From the IMG/VR virus record IMGVR_UViG_3300027708_000026, positions 1-64,000 of that record: DNA of 64,000 nt; one strand, written 5' to 3'. The translations under genes were made by a program, and so were the position numbers. This stretch comes from a virus. Shown one piece after another: positions 39,266 through 49,169 of this stretch (positions are counted from its first letter, which is position 1; each line of letters begins with the position of its first letter). Under the pieces are notes generated by a model. It had not been told where the DNA came from. It worked only from the letters and a program-made list of their open reading frames with translations, and did not search any database.

Positions 39266-42200
39266 TTAATTTCCACTGCTGGTTATAATTGATTTAGTGT
39301 TAAGTTGAGTCGATGTGACTGACCCAATTACTTGTATATCCAATGCCTGAGCACAACTTATAAAAATTTCATTAGTTTGACAAGAAATTTCATAAAAACT
39401 TCCAAAGTTAATTTTTGGATTTACTGGCACTATTAAAAAATTCGTAATGTCCGGTGTTAAAATATTCATGACGTATGCGCTGAGTTCACTAAAATAAAAA
39501 CTCTGTCCAAAGTCCCAGTTTTCTAAAGAGAAAAATGTATTGATTGCATTTAAAATTTTAGTAGTAATATCATGAGAACTTGCAGTACTTGTTGGACTTT
39601 GAACTGCTTTAAAAGTTGCCTGTAGATTTATATCAGCTGCTGACCCAAATAATAATTTATATTTTGCTGATTGAAAAATCATCTGATCACTGATGGCCTT
39701 AATTGGTTCTAAATATGATGCATAATTATTTTCTAAATTAGCACTAGTTAATGGTAGAGGTTTATAAATTTCAACAGCGCCATTCAATACCCAGTTTCTA
39801 AAAGATATATCATATCCGCTGGTTAGAAGGTAAACATCGATTATATTACTTTTGCCAGGATCAATTCGAGTTTCTTGTCCACTGTTATGTAAATATTGGA
39901 ATTTTAAATTTGATCTCCCTGGATATCCAATATAAGTAGATTCAGCTGGCCCATAAACCCAAGGAGTATTTAAATTAGCAATGGCTGTGCTATAACTGTT
40001 AACTACATTATATTCAGGGTTATAAAAATAAAATAAATCCCCATCAGAAGGCGATATAACCCCATTATCGATAGCTTTATTAGCTGCCGCAGGGGTTGGA
40101 TACGCCATGAACATTTCTGAATCAACCAGCTTATATGTCAAACTATCAGATTGAAGTTGAAAATATACAAATTTATCTAGATACCCAGTCACTGAATTGA
40201 TCGTATTACCTAAGACGATGTTATTAAAGGTATCAGGATCTAAAATCTGTCCAGCATTATTAAAATCGTAAAAACTTATTTTTACTTTCTTAGGTTCAAT
40301 ATATCCGTCCGGTTGTACGATAGAATTATCAATTTGCCAGAGATAATCATTATCTAAAGACATTGAAGTTGTGGTATTAAGAGTGTTAACTGATAATACT
40401 GTGATTTGATCTTTGACTATTGTAGCAGATGCAAAATCATAATTGATTGAATTTTTATCAACAAAAAATCCTGTTTGATTTTCACTTTCAAAGATGTAAT
40501 CAATCAATCGATATCTCACCAAGTAGCCAGTACCGGTCCAAGTAAATGCAATCAACCAACTGGCATCTCGATTTGCATCATCGACGTTATTTTGATAGTC
40601 TAAACTGAACGGATTTTTTAAATCCAAGTTGCTGTCAGCAATTACATTCCAAATTCTAGTTGTAGCATCAAATGATAAACCAAAATTCCGTTGTACTAAA
40701 CATAAATTAACTAGTTCTGTTTCAAAGGAGTTAGATAGAGATGACGCAAATACAGGAATTATTTCTACTGGTATTGCATCGCTACCTAACACATTTGCCA
40801 TAGTAATAGGGCCTTTGCCATTTGATAATGCGCCTGCTCCATTATTTGATCCATCACTAATTACTGTGATCACTGTGGACCATATATAATTTCTGGTCTT
40901 GTTGGACTTGTTAGATACAATAGTTCCATTGGGTAAGAAGTATTTGTCAGTAGGCGGAACAAATTTTATCAGAGCGCCTGATTTTACAAAAGATAGATTG
41001 TTGCTGGAAAAACTTCCAACAGCTACAGGAGTATTATTGATCGAGAAATACCCTTGGCTTTGTCCACCTAATTTATTGACCTGAACCCAAGTGGCCGATA
41101 ATGAATTTAGATCCGGTCTATGATATTGATCGATGTAAAAGGATCTAAGTGATGTTGAAGCTATGATAGGCTCTAATTTTGTCCTGATAACATTGTAGAT
41201 ATCACTCTGACTTAAAAAAGAAAATATAAAATTCTGCTCATTAGAATTTTTATAAACGATGCCATCGTCTGCAAATATATTAGTCTTGCTATACTTCCCA
41301 CTGACATCGCTAAGATCAAAATATTTGCTAACGCCGCTAGTTACCCTGGCCGTACTTTTAACTTTGAGTATTTCACTACCAATGCTTAGTGGAGCAATAT
41401 TATAATCCTCTGCGGTGATCATCCTGTTCTGCGTATAAAATGCTTTTGGTGCATTTGCTTGGATGCTAGCATTTGATTCTGGTCCTGAACTATTGTTTAC
41501 AGTATACTGTAAAGATAGGGTCAATGTTAAAACTTGGCCAACGCCGCTAGAATTGACATATGGTATATTAACAGTAATTCCAGAAAGATTTTCCGGCTTA
41601 ACAATGTAGCTTAGACCGTTGCTTTGTCGATAGTATAATGCAAATCTACCCTGTGGCAAATCTCCAAAATTCCCATCAGAGAAATTTAAATTAATCGCAT
41701 CATTGTTTTGTGTGCTTACACTATAAAATTTTCTAATATCAGAATTTAAACTATTGTATATAACATTGTTACCGGTCGTTGACGGAACCTGCGTCCACAT
41801 ATGAGTATGTGAATTGTCCAAGCCCAACTGCCATAACCATAGATCGGTATCATTGATACTGTTAACATTGACTCCGATTATTTCATTAGGTACAGGATTA
41901 TTAATTTCAAAATAACTAACTCCAGTAGCGCCCTGTTTGAAGTGGCAGAAGAATCCAGTATTCTGACTGGCGTTACCTTGATTATCATTTTGATATATCA
42001 CAGAAAATTGATTTCCTGGTTTAGGAGGTTCTTCATATATAAAAGATTTACCGGAAAATGTTGCGCCAACTACTTCGAAATTCATAGGAATACCGTTGAT
42101 ACTCTTGGAAAAAGAATATGTTGCTAAATCTGTATTGGCACTATTGATACGATATTGCTGAGTGAGTATTCCGTTGACCACTGATTGATCTGATGGTGTT

Positions 42201-42712
42201 CCAAAAAACGCCGGTGAAGTCAATGCCGAATTAAAAATTGAGATAAACTGCTGATTCCAATTGGCATTAGTTGAATCATTCCATTGTATAATAGCATTAG
42301 CTAGATTATTACCTGATGCATCAAAAACATTATCAGTAGTCGATATCGCCACAACTTTTAACAACCCGCTGGCAGGTATATTCCTCTTAGGGAAATAACT
42401 GATCAGCTGCGCCAACTGTAGTATGCTATCTCTTCGAGTCGCAGTCTCTAAGAAATTCTCACGGGCATTTAGATCAATACGGAAACTTAAATTTTGGCCT
42501 AAAAATGCAATCAAATCTACCAGTGCGATATATTCGCTGCTATCAACAAAATCATTAAAATCCTCAGGATAGTTTTCTCGGAGGTATGCTATTATGACAC
42601 GCCTTAATGTATCAAAATCATAACTTTGAAATTCTGCATTAGTATACGATTGGTACAGGGTTTTCCAATCTTCTGTCATGAGGATTTTAGAATTTGTTGA
42701 TGGAATAGTCAT
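39266..42712 (-). CDS. gp6: baseplate wedge protein gp6-like
   Basis: The 1,148-residue protein has the strong N-terminal signature of T4 gp6: SSEYIALVDLIAFLGQNLSF, RIDLNARENFLETATRRDSI and LISYFPKRNIPASGLL. gp6 forms the inner wedge ring around the hub, and this copy is about twice the length of T4 gp6 (660), with extra beta-rich parts in the middle. It comes after gp25 in transcription, as in other phages of the group, and two bases before the giant gene. An AATAAATA late promoter lies 18 bases before its start. Confidence 0.92.
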   Translation of the reverse strand: MTIPSTNSKILMTEDWKTLYQSYTNAEFQSYDFDTLRRVIIAYLRENYPEDFNDFVDSSEYIALVDLIAFLGQNLSFRIDLNARENFLETATRRDSILQLAQLISYFPKRNIPASGLLKVVAISTTDNVFDASGNNLANAIIQWNDSTNANWNQQFISIFNSALTSPAFFGTPSDQSVVNGILTQQYRINSANTDLATYSFSKSINGIPMNFEVVGATFSGKSFIYEEPPKPGNQFSVIYQNDNQGNASQNTGFFCHFKQGATGVSYFEINNPVPNEIIGVNVNSINDTDLWLWQLGLDNSHTHMWTQVPSTTGNNVIYNSLNSDIRKFYSVSTQNNDAINLNFSDGNFGDLPQGRFALYYRQSNGLSYIVKPENLSGITVNIPYVNSSGVGQVLTLTLSLQYTVNNSSGPESNASIQANAPKAFYTQNRMITAEDYNIAPLSIGSEILKVKSTARVTSGVSKYFDLSDVSGKYSKTNIFADDGIVYKNSNEQNFIFSFLSQSDIYNVIRTKLEPIIASTSLRSFYIDQYHRPDLNSLSATWVQVNKLGGQSQGYFSINNTPVAVGSFSSNNLSFVKSGALIKFVPPTDKYFLPNGTIVSNKSNKTRNYIWSTVITVISDGSNNGAGALSNGKGPITMANVLGSDAIPVEIIPVFASSLSNSFETELVNLCLVQRNFGLSFDATTRIWNVIADSNLDLKNPFSLDYQNNVDDANRDASWLIAFTWTGTGYLVRYRLIDYIFESENQTGFFVDKNSINYDFASATIVKDQITVLSVNTLNTTTSMSLDNDYLWQIDNSIVQPDGYIEPKKVKISFYDFNNAGQILDPDTFNNIVLGNTINSVTGYLDKFVYFQLQSDSLTYKLVDSEMFMAYPTPAAANKAIDNGVISPSDGDLFYFYNPEYNVVNSYSTAIANLNTPWVYGPAESTYIGYPGRSNLKFQYLHNSGQETRIDPGKSNIIDVYLLTSGYDISFRNWVLNGAVEIYKPLPLTSANLENNYASYLEPIKAISDQMIFQSAKYKLLFGSAADINLQATFKAVQSPTSTASSHDITTKILNAINTFFSLENWDFGQSFYFSELSAYVMNILTPDITNFLIVPVNPKINFGSFYEISCQTNEIFISCAQALDIQVIGSVTSTQLNTKSIITSSGN

Positions 42713-42730
42713 ATGATTTGCTCTATAGCG

Positions 42731-42738
42731 TATTTATT
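42731..42738 (-). promoter_or_regulatory. late-promoter-like AATAAATA upstream of gp6
   Basis: It lies 18 bases before the gp6 start on the minus strand and matches 7 of 8 positions of the T4 late -10 box. Confidence 0.45.
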
Positions 42739-42758
42739 GTAAGGATAAAGTACACATA

Positions 42759-43196
42759 TTATTGTGCAGTCAATCCCTTTTGCTGATCGAATGTCATCAA
42801 CAAATTAGCAGATTGATTACTGGCAGTGGCCACTAATGTGAGTTCAATCATATATCCCTGATCATACTCCCTAACGTTGATTTGACTTGGATGTATCCTA
42901 GGATCACTCTTACATATCTTAAGTATGTCCTCTTGAATTAACTGACGCGTGGCCTCAGTCAAGGGCTCAAACATTAGCGCCCAAATAGCACTGCCAAAAG
43001 TTGGATTCATAACCCGCTCGCCAGGTTTTGTGTTGAAATAATTGATAAGATCCTGCTTGATCAATTCAAAATCATATAGTTTATTGCCCGGGGTTTTAGA
43101 ATTTACTGTGCTAAATCCCACATAGAACTGAGTCTTTTTTTGTATTCCAGCGGCTGCTGGCGAGCTGTTGGAGATTGTGATATTCTTGTAGGGCAT
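42759..43196 (-). CDS. gp25: baseplate wedge protein gp25-like
   Basis: The 145-residue protein has the gp25/GPW core: DLINYFNTKPGERVMNPTFG followed by IWALMFEPL and a helix that ends in IQEDILKI. gp25 belongs to the wedge and starts sheath contact; in type VI systems the relative is TssE. The length fits the family (about 130). Confidence 0.93.
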   Translation of the reverse strand: MPYKNITISNSSPAAAGIQKKTQFYVGFSTVNSKTPGNKLYDFELIKQDLINYFNTKPGERVMNPTFGSAIWALMFEPLTEATRQLIQEDILKICKSDPRIHPSQINVREYDQGYMIELTLVATASNQSANLLMTFDQQKGLTAQ

Positions 43197-43203
43197 GGTA
43201 TAA

Positions 43204-43211
43204 TATTTATC
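43204..43211 (-). promoter_or_regulatory. late-promoter-like GATAAATA, 7 bases before the gp25 start
   Basis: On the minus strand the order is GATAAATA, seven bases, ATG. It is one base off the T4 late consensus. No separate ribosome site fits between, so the message could be leaderless. Confidence 0.45.
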
Positions 43212-43224
43212 CGGTAAAATTTTT

Positions 43225-45381
43225 CTATTTTATCGGATCTAGGTTCTGATCGAGTCCCGCATTTTTTAAAGTCAATATAGCATCATTTTTAGATGCTTGT
43301 ACAACTTTGGCAATCATGCCCACTGTGATATAGCCAAGCCCATCACGATCAAATGCCGGATTATCATTATAGTATCTTTCACCTGCCTTTGCGACTACAA
43401 CCGAGTCTTCATTAAATCTATATTTAGGTAAAAATACTGTCATGTATACATTAGTCAGCGTAGGGTTCGCGGGACTGTTAGTACCCCAATTATAATAAGA
43501 GAAATATTTGTCGACCCAATCTAATTGATCTACTCTAGATAGATAACTCAAAGGGGCAGATTTAAGTTGCTGCCCTTTTGTGATAGTTGTTATAGCATCA
43601 TTGGTAAATTGTATCAATCCTATAGCCGATGAACCTGCCAGACGATTGGGTTCGGCAGGATTAAATGTCCTACCTGTTTCAAACATCATTGTACCTATCA
43701 AATCTATAGGTTTAATTCCGAGTTTCTGGGATAATGTTTTAATCTTGTTTAAAAATAGTTTATCAGTAGTCCAAGGTTTGACGGTTGTGCCTTCCACGCC
43801 TACATCGACTCCAGTTTTAGATTTACCTACGAACAGAGATCCAGCAGGTTTAATTTTAGAAACAGATGTTCTTTGAGATCCTGCAGTAGTTGCTGATACT
43901 AATGACCCGGTTCCGCTAGCAGATGCATCAGTATTTGAATTAGAAAATGCTGATTTGCTTAAATTTTCGTGCTGCGACCACGGCTCATTCATAGGGACGC
44001 GGGTCATAGCAGCAACCATTCCGGCATCCCTAGTACCCTTTGCTGGAGTAGTCGGAACCGTATATAAATTTATCCCAGGTGGAATATTAGACAGAGGTGG
44101 TTTAGTACCAACTGTTCTTGCGCCCGGTGCTTCTTTAATTAATAGAGCATCTATTCCAATGTAGGAGTTACTGAATAACGACATGTCAGATTTAGAATCG
44201 AGAGCTATTGACGTTATTGACCTAATACTGGTTTGACCACCAGAGAGATGAGAACTATCTTTGTCAACTATTATATTATGACTTCCCAACACTGTCAAGG
44301 TATAGGTACCAGCAGTATTCGTCACGATGTTTCCACTTACAGAATTTAAATCACCATTAGCCTGTAGATTAATATCATTTTCAGCATAAACGTTAAAATT
44401 TCTACTTGCATGTAAATTAAAATCTCGTTCTGCTTTAAAGTTAAAATCTCCCTCAGTGTGTATTGATACAGAATCAGCTGCATAGATGTCGATCTTACCA
44501 TCACCGGTAAACTCTAGCCATGCTGTGCCCTTAGCATTAGCAATATAAATTAAATCAGCAGTATTATGCATCAATATTTGATGCCCGGTGCGTGTTCTTA
44601 ATCTGATCAGTTCGTTATTGCCATCAACATCGCCGTCATCCATGACAAAAGTGCTGCCACCTAATCTACTGACTGGAGTTGTATTATATCCTGTACCTTC
44701 AGATGTATCTGCGTAGCCAATTGTCCCAGTCGGTCCATTTTTATCTAATGGCCCCGGAGTACTGATGCCAAATACCATGCTGGGCTGTTCTCTCCTTGCA
44801 CTACTAGAAGTAATTCCCCTAATATCGTCAAGAAGGAGGCCTTGTTTAGCTAAAACACTGGCAAAAGGATGTACTGGACGAAATGCTTTGTTTATATCTA
44901 GCAAACCTGCAGGGTTCTTTTTATTATATTCGCCAACCGGAAGTGATAGTGCATCTGCATACTCTTCTTTCTGAGCCGGAGTTAACCCTCGGAAATTAGG
45001 CGATGCTGCTATCCCAGGAACCATTTGATTTTGCAATAGATCGGGTATGCATCCTATCCAGTAACCTTGGTTTGGGTCTGAATCAACAAAAATAACCATT
45101 ACCGTAGTACCAACATCAGGAGGGATCATCCACATGCCATAACTTTTTTGAGTTTGATCAAACTTATCCGGATCGTTATTTCCAAACTTGGATGATGTAA
45201 CTCCATAAAAAGGAGTCATATATCTCACCGGGTACGTGTTGTTTTTGTAGTCAGGATCGGCGGTTATTCTTGTTTTTATCACTACTTCGAGGCTACCCAT
45301 GCCAGCATTATCTAGATGGTTTGTAACTTCTGCTAGATATGGGCCCGGACTAGATAATCTGGTAGGTGTTCTTTGACTCAT
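43225..45381 (-). CDS. gp5: baseplate central spike protein gp5-like with C-terminal lytic domain
   Basis: The 718-residue protein has an OB-fold start (residues about 10-120: EVVIKTRI, YGMWMIPPDVGTTVMVIFVD), a repeat-rich beta region (about 290-400: FNFKAERDFNLHASRNFNVY) as in the spike prism, then a Ser/Thr-rich linker. The C-terminal domain (about 545-690) has MMFETGRTFNP with Glu568 and SSAIGLIQFT, resembling an SLT/lysozyme fold. T4 gp5 also carries a lysozyme, but as an internal domain of another fold. The protein would pierce the outer membrane and cut peptidoglycan. It overlaps the hub gene by 4 bases. Confidence 0.85.
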   Translation of the reverse strand: MSQRTPTRLSSPGPYLAEVTNHLDNAGMGSLEVVIKTRITADPDYKNNTYPVRYMTPFYGVTSSKFGNNDPDKFDQTQKSYGMWMIPPDVGTTVMVIFVDSDPNQGYWIGCIPDLLQNQMVPGIAASPNFRGLTPAQKEEYADALSLPVGEYNKKNPAGLLDINKAFRPVHPFASVLAKQGLLLDDIRGITSSSARREQPSMVFGISTPGPLDKNGPTGTIGYADTSEGTGYNTTPVSRLGGSTFVMDDGDVDGNNELIRLRTRTGHQILMHNTADLIYIANAKGTAWLEFTGDGKIDIYAADSVSIHTEGDFNFKAERDFNLHASRNFNVYAENDINLQANGDLNSVSGNIVTNTAGTYTLTVLGSHNIIVDKDSSHLSGGQTSIRSITSIALDSKSDMSLFSNSYIGIDALLIKEAPGARTVGTKPPLSNIPPGINLYTVPTTPAKGTRDAGMVAAMTRVPMNEPWSQHENLSKSAFSNSNTDASASGTGSLVSATTAGSQRTSVSKIKPAGSLFVGKSKTGVDVGVEGTTVKPWTTDKLFLNKIKTLSQKLGIKPIDLIGTMMFETGRTFNPAEPNRLAGSSAIGLIQFTNDAITTITKGQQLKSAPLSYLSRVDQLDWVDKYFSYYNWGTNSPANPTLTNVYMTVFLPKYRFNEDSVVVAKAGERYYNDNPAFDRDGLGYITVGMIAKVVQASKNDAILTLKNAGLDQNLDPIK

Positions 45382-47930
45382 GGATTATTTCTCTTTGTTA
45401 TTCTTGCGAATGCGTCTGAACTTGTCATAGTTGGTTGTGCTGGCACTAGTCCCTCTGCTGTGCCTTCAGCAGCAGATGGAGAAGTTTCGGCGCCTGGGTT
45501 AAGTTTTCCATCCTTTAAATATGTGCCAATTGCAGATCTATTTTCCCCCTTTTGTGGCATCCTGGCCAATTGTAATCTTTGAGTAAACACCCCATTAGAA
45601 AATTTACTAAGTAATTTCCTAACCATGAATACTCCGCTAAATTCAAGTCGACCAGTTTCCGGATCAGCATCTTGAAATTTTAAAAATCCAGATTCGCCAA
45701 TATCGATTGGATTTCTAAAAGTTACCTCTATATACGGGGTCCCGTAGTTTTGATTTAAAGATCCATTCTCGCCTACAACACCATTTGTAGATACTGGATC
45801 AAAATTGCTGACTCCACCCATGACAAGAAATACTGGATCGCCCAAAATGCTTAGTTCAACTTCGGTCATATTGTAAGTACGTTTAACCACTGCTTCATAC
45901 ATGGCTTTTGACTGAACATAATATGGATCGGAACTTGGGGGGCCGGCCGACAAGCTACCCGATGTAACCAGATTGTCTCGATAAGAATTAAGAGTCGGGA
46001 GTATCGCATTACGTGCTGTAGGTGGACCTTTGGATAAATTAGCAGCAAGCCCTACACGGTTTTCGCCATCGAATCTATGGATGCTAAGTTCTTCGGTAGA
46101 TACTGCATTGGCCAGAGATTTTATGCCGCTGCTAAGTCCCATGGCATTAGGAATTCCAGCATATAAACTGTTGTTGAAATTAATTTTAAAATCTAATATG
46201 TCACGATTATTGCCTGTATAGATATAATCATATTTACGAATTAAAAAGTGTTTTTTCATATCAGGTCCAAAAACAAATTTCTCTTGTTGGTATCCGGGAA
46301 CCATCGTATAGTGTATTTTATATGGTGTTACCTTGTAGACAAATCTCTGATAAAATCTGTTACTGATCAAATCAAATTCATCCAGATTTGTCACTTCTAC
46401 TCGTATTAAAAAATACTCTAAAAGTCCGGTATCAACATCGATTTTTGAATATATATTTTTTAATATATTCTTCGCCCACTCACTTTCAGTAATAATTGCT
46501 GCCATGCAATCAGTAATATTTGAATTTGCAGCAAAACTTACAATTTTCGAAGATTGGACGGCTGTGGGTTGACCTTTAGAGCCTTTGCTACCGTAACCAT
46601 TTGCAATACCAGAAGCTTGATTGTCGGAAAATGTAAAGATATTATTAGATTTTAAATCAGTGGCATAGACCCTACTATTGGCAAGGGCTGAGAAATTTGA
46701 ATTTACATCGGAAAAAGAAATTAAATATTCATCCTTACCTATAGGGGAAGTCTCCTTAGTGTAGGCGTTTTTATTTGCGGTAGCACGCTGGAATGCTACT
46801 TGATCAAGAAAGTCTACTAAAATATCCGACACAGTCGTTCCTTTGATTTGAACGTTTTGGTGTAGCTTATTGATTTCATCAGTGAATGCAAATTCATTGA
46901 ATGGGAGTCCTACACAAATATATTTTGACCCTTTTGCGGTTACGTCTAATTGTATCTTTGTTATTCTAATTCCAAAATACCGTGTGGAATTCTCAATATC
47001 ATCATCAAGTTTACCATCGTCAGTGTAACCAACAAAATTCATTTTTAGCAAAAATGATGCTGATGAATAATTTGCATAACCGCATCCCAATGCAGCGGCT
47101 TGCAATGCTTCTAAAAATCCGTTAATGCTATAAGGCTCATATACGTCAAATCTAAATGCCAATGGTAGTGTTGGACCGCCTTTGCCAGAGAAAGACAATA
47201 ATGTATCAATTTCAAGATTATCAATGTACATGTCAAATCTTCCGGGACTATTTTTATTGAATCCTTTGATAAATCCAACCGCTTGGTCAGTCAAGGCCCT
47301 ATTTTCTTTTGTGGTCGAATTTGACAGACCAACTGATGATTCTGCCATGCCATAGTTTTCGCCCTTGCCGCCAGATTTGAGTATAGTATAGGCCTTTGAA
47401 TCCGCCTCAAATGCCGCAATCGAAGGATTAGTGGCCAGTGTAGTCCTTCTCAAACCAGATAAGGTAAAATTATAAGTATAATTGACATACTTATTTAGAA
47501 CATTTTCGCCTAATATTTCTTTTCTAGAGTAGACTACTGGTCCATTATCTTCGCTCGGATCAACTTCAGGGACAGGGATCTGTCTAGATATTTCCGGACT
47601 TGGGGCATATCCCCTAGTGGCAGCGGACATCGCGAAGGTTCCGGCGGAAGAATTTGCTCTAGCTGCTTTTGTGAGGGGATTACGCCTGTCAGATCCTGCC
47701 ATAGATAACGACGGTGCTCTATTACTAGTTGCAACTGCGAGAGCATCCTGTATTTTTTGATCTTTTTGAACATTGCTTATGGCGGCGAGTCCAGCACTAC
47801 CTTGATTTGCGGCCGCTTGGGCAGCTTGAGCATTTTGAGGAGCCAATGCCGCTTGCGCTCGACGTGTGCTGTCTGCAATACGTTGGAGTCGCTGTTGTTC
47901 TAAATACCTTGCATATTGACCGTTATCCAT
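45378..47930 (-). CDS. baseplate hub-type structural protein
   Basis: The 850-residue protein has a helical, Ala/Gln-rich start (about 1-70) that looks like a coiled region, followed by a large beta-rich body (YNFTLSGLRR; FRFDVYEPYSINGFLEALQ; IRITKIQLDV; IEVTFRNPIDIGESGFLKF). The last part (GVFMVRKLLSKFSNGVFTQRLQLARMP) is like the terminal strands of hub proteins that bind the tail tube or spike. It precedes and overlaps the gp5-like gene, as gp27-like hub proteins often do. Direct gp27 homology is not shown. Confidence 0.6.
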   Translation of the reverse strand: MDNGQYARYLEQQRLQRIADSTRRAQAALAPQNAQAAQAAANQGSAGLAAISNVQKDQKIQDALAVATSNRAPSLSMAGSDRRNPLTKAARANSSAGTFAMSAATRGYAPSPEISRQIPVPEVDPSEDNGPVVYSRKEILGENVLNKYVNYTYNFTLSGLRRTTLATNPSIAAFEADSKAYTILKSGGKGENYGMAESSVGLSNSTTKENRALTDQAVGFIKGFNKNSPGRFDMYIDNLEIDTLLSFSGKGGPTLPLAFRFDVYEPYSINGFLEALQAAALGCGYANYSSASFLLKMNFVGYTDDGKLDDDIENSTRYFGIRITKIQLDVTAKGSKYICVGLPFNEFAFTDEINKLHQNVQIKGTTVSDILVDFLDQVAFQRATANKNAYTKETSPIGKDEYLISFSDVNSNFSALANSRVYATDLKSNNIFTFSDNQASGIANGYGSKGSKGQPTAVQSSKIVSFAANSNITDCMAAIITESEWAKNILKNIYSKIDVDTGLLEYFLIRVEVTNLDEFDLISNRFYQRFVYKVTPYKIHYTMVPGYQQEKFVFGPDMKKHFLIRKYDYIYTGNNRDILDFKINFNNSLYAGIPNAMGLSSGIKSLANAVSTEELSIHRFDGENRVGLAANLSKGPPTARNAILPTLNSYRDNLVTSGSLSAGPPSSDPYYVQSKAMYEAVVKRTYNMTEVELSILGDPVFLVMGGVSNFDPVSTNGVVGENGSLNQNYGTPYIEVTFRNPIDIGESGFLKFQDADPETGRLEFSGVFMVRKLLSKFSNGVFTQRLQLARMPQKGENRSAIGTYLKDGKLNPGAETSPSAAEGTAEGLVPAQPTMTSSDAFARITKRNNP

Positions 47931-47931
47931 G

Positions 47932-48234
47932 CTAGATTCCTAACGCAGATTTAATAGTGGCAATTTTAGGTAGATATATTTGTACACCCGATACCAAATC
48001 AAATATTGGATCTTTTATAATCCCGGGATTTCGCATGGCAAATATCCACCATAACTTTTCTGTATCATAAAGATCATAGGCTAAAAGGTCCGGCCTATGA
48101 TGATACTTGGACTGGACTTCATAAAAGATATCATCTTTTTGAAAAGGAATCTTTTTTGGTGACCATATGTCAAGATACCCATTACTCTGACTGGTATTAG
48201 AATAGGGACTAAACTGTGAATACGATACGGACAT
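47932..48234 (-). CDS. gp53: gp53-like baseplate protein (LysM-type fold)
   Basis: The 100-residue protein has SKYHHRPDLLAYDLYDTEKL and WWIFAMRNPG, the pattern shared by T4 gp53 and small LysM-like baseplate proteins, followed by IYLPK. T4 gp53 is longer (196), so this is a minimal form. It joins wedges to the hub. It overlaps the gene before it by one base (TAATG) and is spaced by one base from the hub gene. Confidence 0.75.
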   Translation of the reverse strand: MSVSYSQFSPYSNTSQSNGYLDIWSPKKIPFQKDDIFYEVQSKYHHRPDLLAYDLYDTEKLWWIFAMRNPGIIKDPIFDLVSGVQIYLPKIATIKSALGI

Positions 48235-49055
48235 TATAGATATCCTTTATTTTGGCCACTAATATTATAACTACCCGAAAGCCATTGTTCCACTGAAAAA
48301 TCTTTAATCTGCTGTCGACTATATACCGGATTACAAACCACTGTGATAGAGGAAACGACCGGAACTGAACTGTTTGTTGAAAAATTTTGACTGTTGCCGT
48401 CCTTATGCGCTGTAAAGTAATCGACATTTTCAGGTAATTCATGTTTAAATGACGTTATAACCACTGGAACATTCTCTAACATATAGTTGCCATAACCAAA
48501 AAGTCTACATACCGGTGGCGGTGATCCTCTTTGAGCATCCGTCCCTTGTTGCATTTTAGTTAAAATTTTAAGTAAATGAATTGTTGACAATAAGACCTCC
48601 GCATCAGCATCGTGTTCGACAGTAAATTTACCAGATATTGTTATAGGACTCACTGCACTATTTTGATAAAAATATTGTGTAAAATTTGAATGTGTTGGAT
48701 TTTGTGCGGTATAATTTGCTTTGTGTTCAAATTGAATGCTTGGGGTATATGGGAAGATGATTCCTTGAAATAATGCCACTCCAGATTCGGAAGGACCTGC
48801 AGCACTACTACTTATATCTGCTATAGTGTAGCTGTTATTAGGATTATATCTAGCACCCATTATATCTTGGAACCAATATCCAACTGGCACGGTAATCTTT
48901 ACCCGAGTATCAGTCTTCTGGGTGGTACCATCTGCCCTAATAAAGTTGATCTGAGGTTTTGGTGGCGATGGAAGATTTGCGCCTTTGGTCAAGGCTCTGC
49001 GTAATAGCTGTGTACCAATTAAGCCACCAAGGCCAACCCATTCTTCGTCTTTCAT
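48234..49055 (-). CDS. baseplate or tail-tube-associated structural protein, conserved in T4-like phages
   Basis: This 273-residue protein is the first gene of the minus-strand tail block. It has IIFPYTPSIQFEHKANYTAQ, then ISGKFTVEHDADAEVLLSTI and LFGYGNYMLENVPVVI, a run recognisable from structural proteins of T4-like cyanophages as I recall. A hydrophobic, glycine-rich N-terminus (GLGGLIGTQLL) may help assembly. A ribosome site AAGGA lies nine bases before the ATG. The exact place in the particle is not certain. Confidence 0.65.
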   Translation of the reverse strand: MKDEEWVGLGGLIGTQLLRRALTKGANLPSPPKPQINFIRADGTTQKTDTRVKITVPVGYWFQDIMGARYNPNNSYTIADISSSAAGPSESGVALFQGIIFPYTPSIQFEHKANYTAQNPTHSNFTQYFYQNSAVSPITISGKFTVEHDADAEVLLSTIHLLKILTKMQQGTDAQRGSPPPVCRLFGYGNYMLENVPVVITSFKHELPENVDYFTAHKDGNSQNFSTNSSVPVVSSITVVCNPVYSRQQIKDFSVEQWLSGSYNISGQNKGYL

Positions 49056-49073
49056 GATAAATCCTTTACATGT

Positions 49074-49081
49074 TATTTACC
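49074..49081 (-). promoter_or_regulatory. possible late promoter (GGTAAATA) for the tail block
   Basis: The minus strand reads GGTAAATA 18 bases before the first tail gene (ATG at 49055). It has two mismatches to TATAAATA, so it is a weak call, but the block needs a promoter here. Confidence 0.25.
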
Positions 49082-49083
49082 AA

Positions 49084-49091
49084 TATAAATA
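49084..49091 (+). promoter_or_regulatory. perfect T4-type late promoter TATAAATA upstream of gp55
   Basis: TATAAATA is 78 bases before the ATG of the late sigma gene. A late promoter in front of the late sigma factor would give positive feedback. Confidence 0.5.
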
Positions 49092-49114
49092 ATGTGCTAG
49101 TTTAATTAATACGG

Positions 49115-49142
49115 TTGACATTGAGTAAATCCATGTTATACT
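49115..49142 (+). promoter_or_regulatory. sigma70-like promoter of gp55
   Basis: TTGACA (49115-49120), 16 bases, TATACT (49137-49142). It sits 27 bases before the ATG, so host polymerase can start gp55 before late genes turn on. AAGGA at 49152 is the likely ribosome site. Confidence 0.7.
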
Positions 49143-49169
49143 GTAATTCATAAGGATAACAATAATAAG

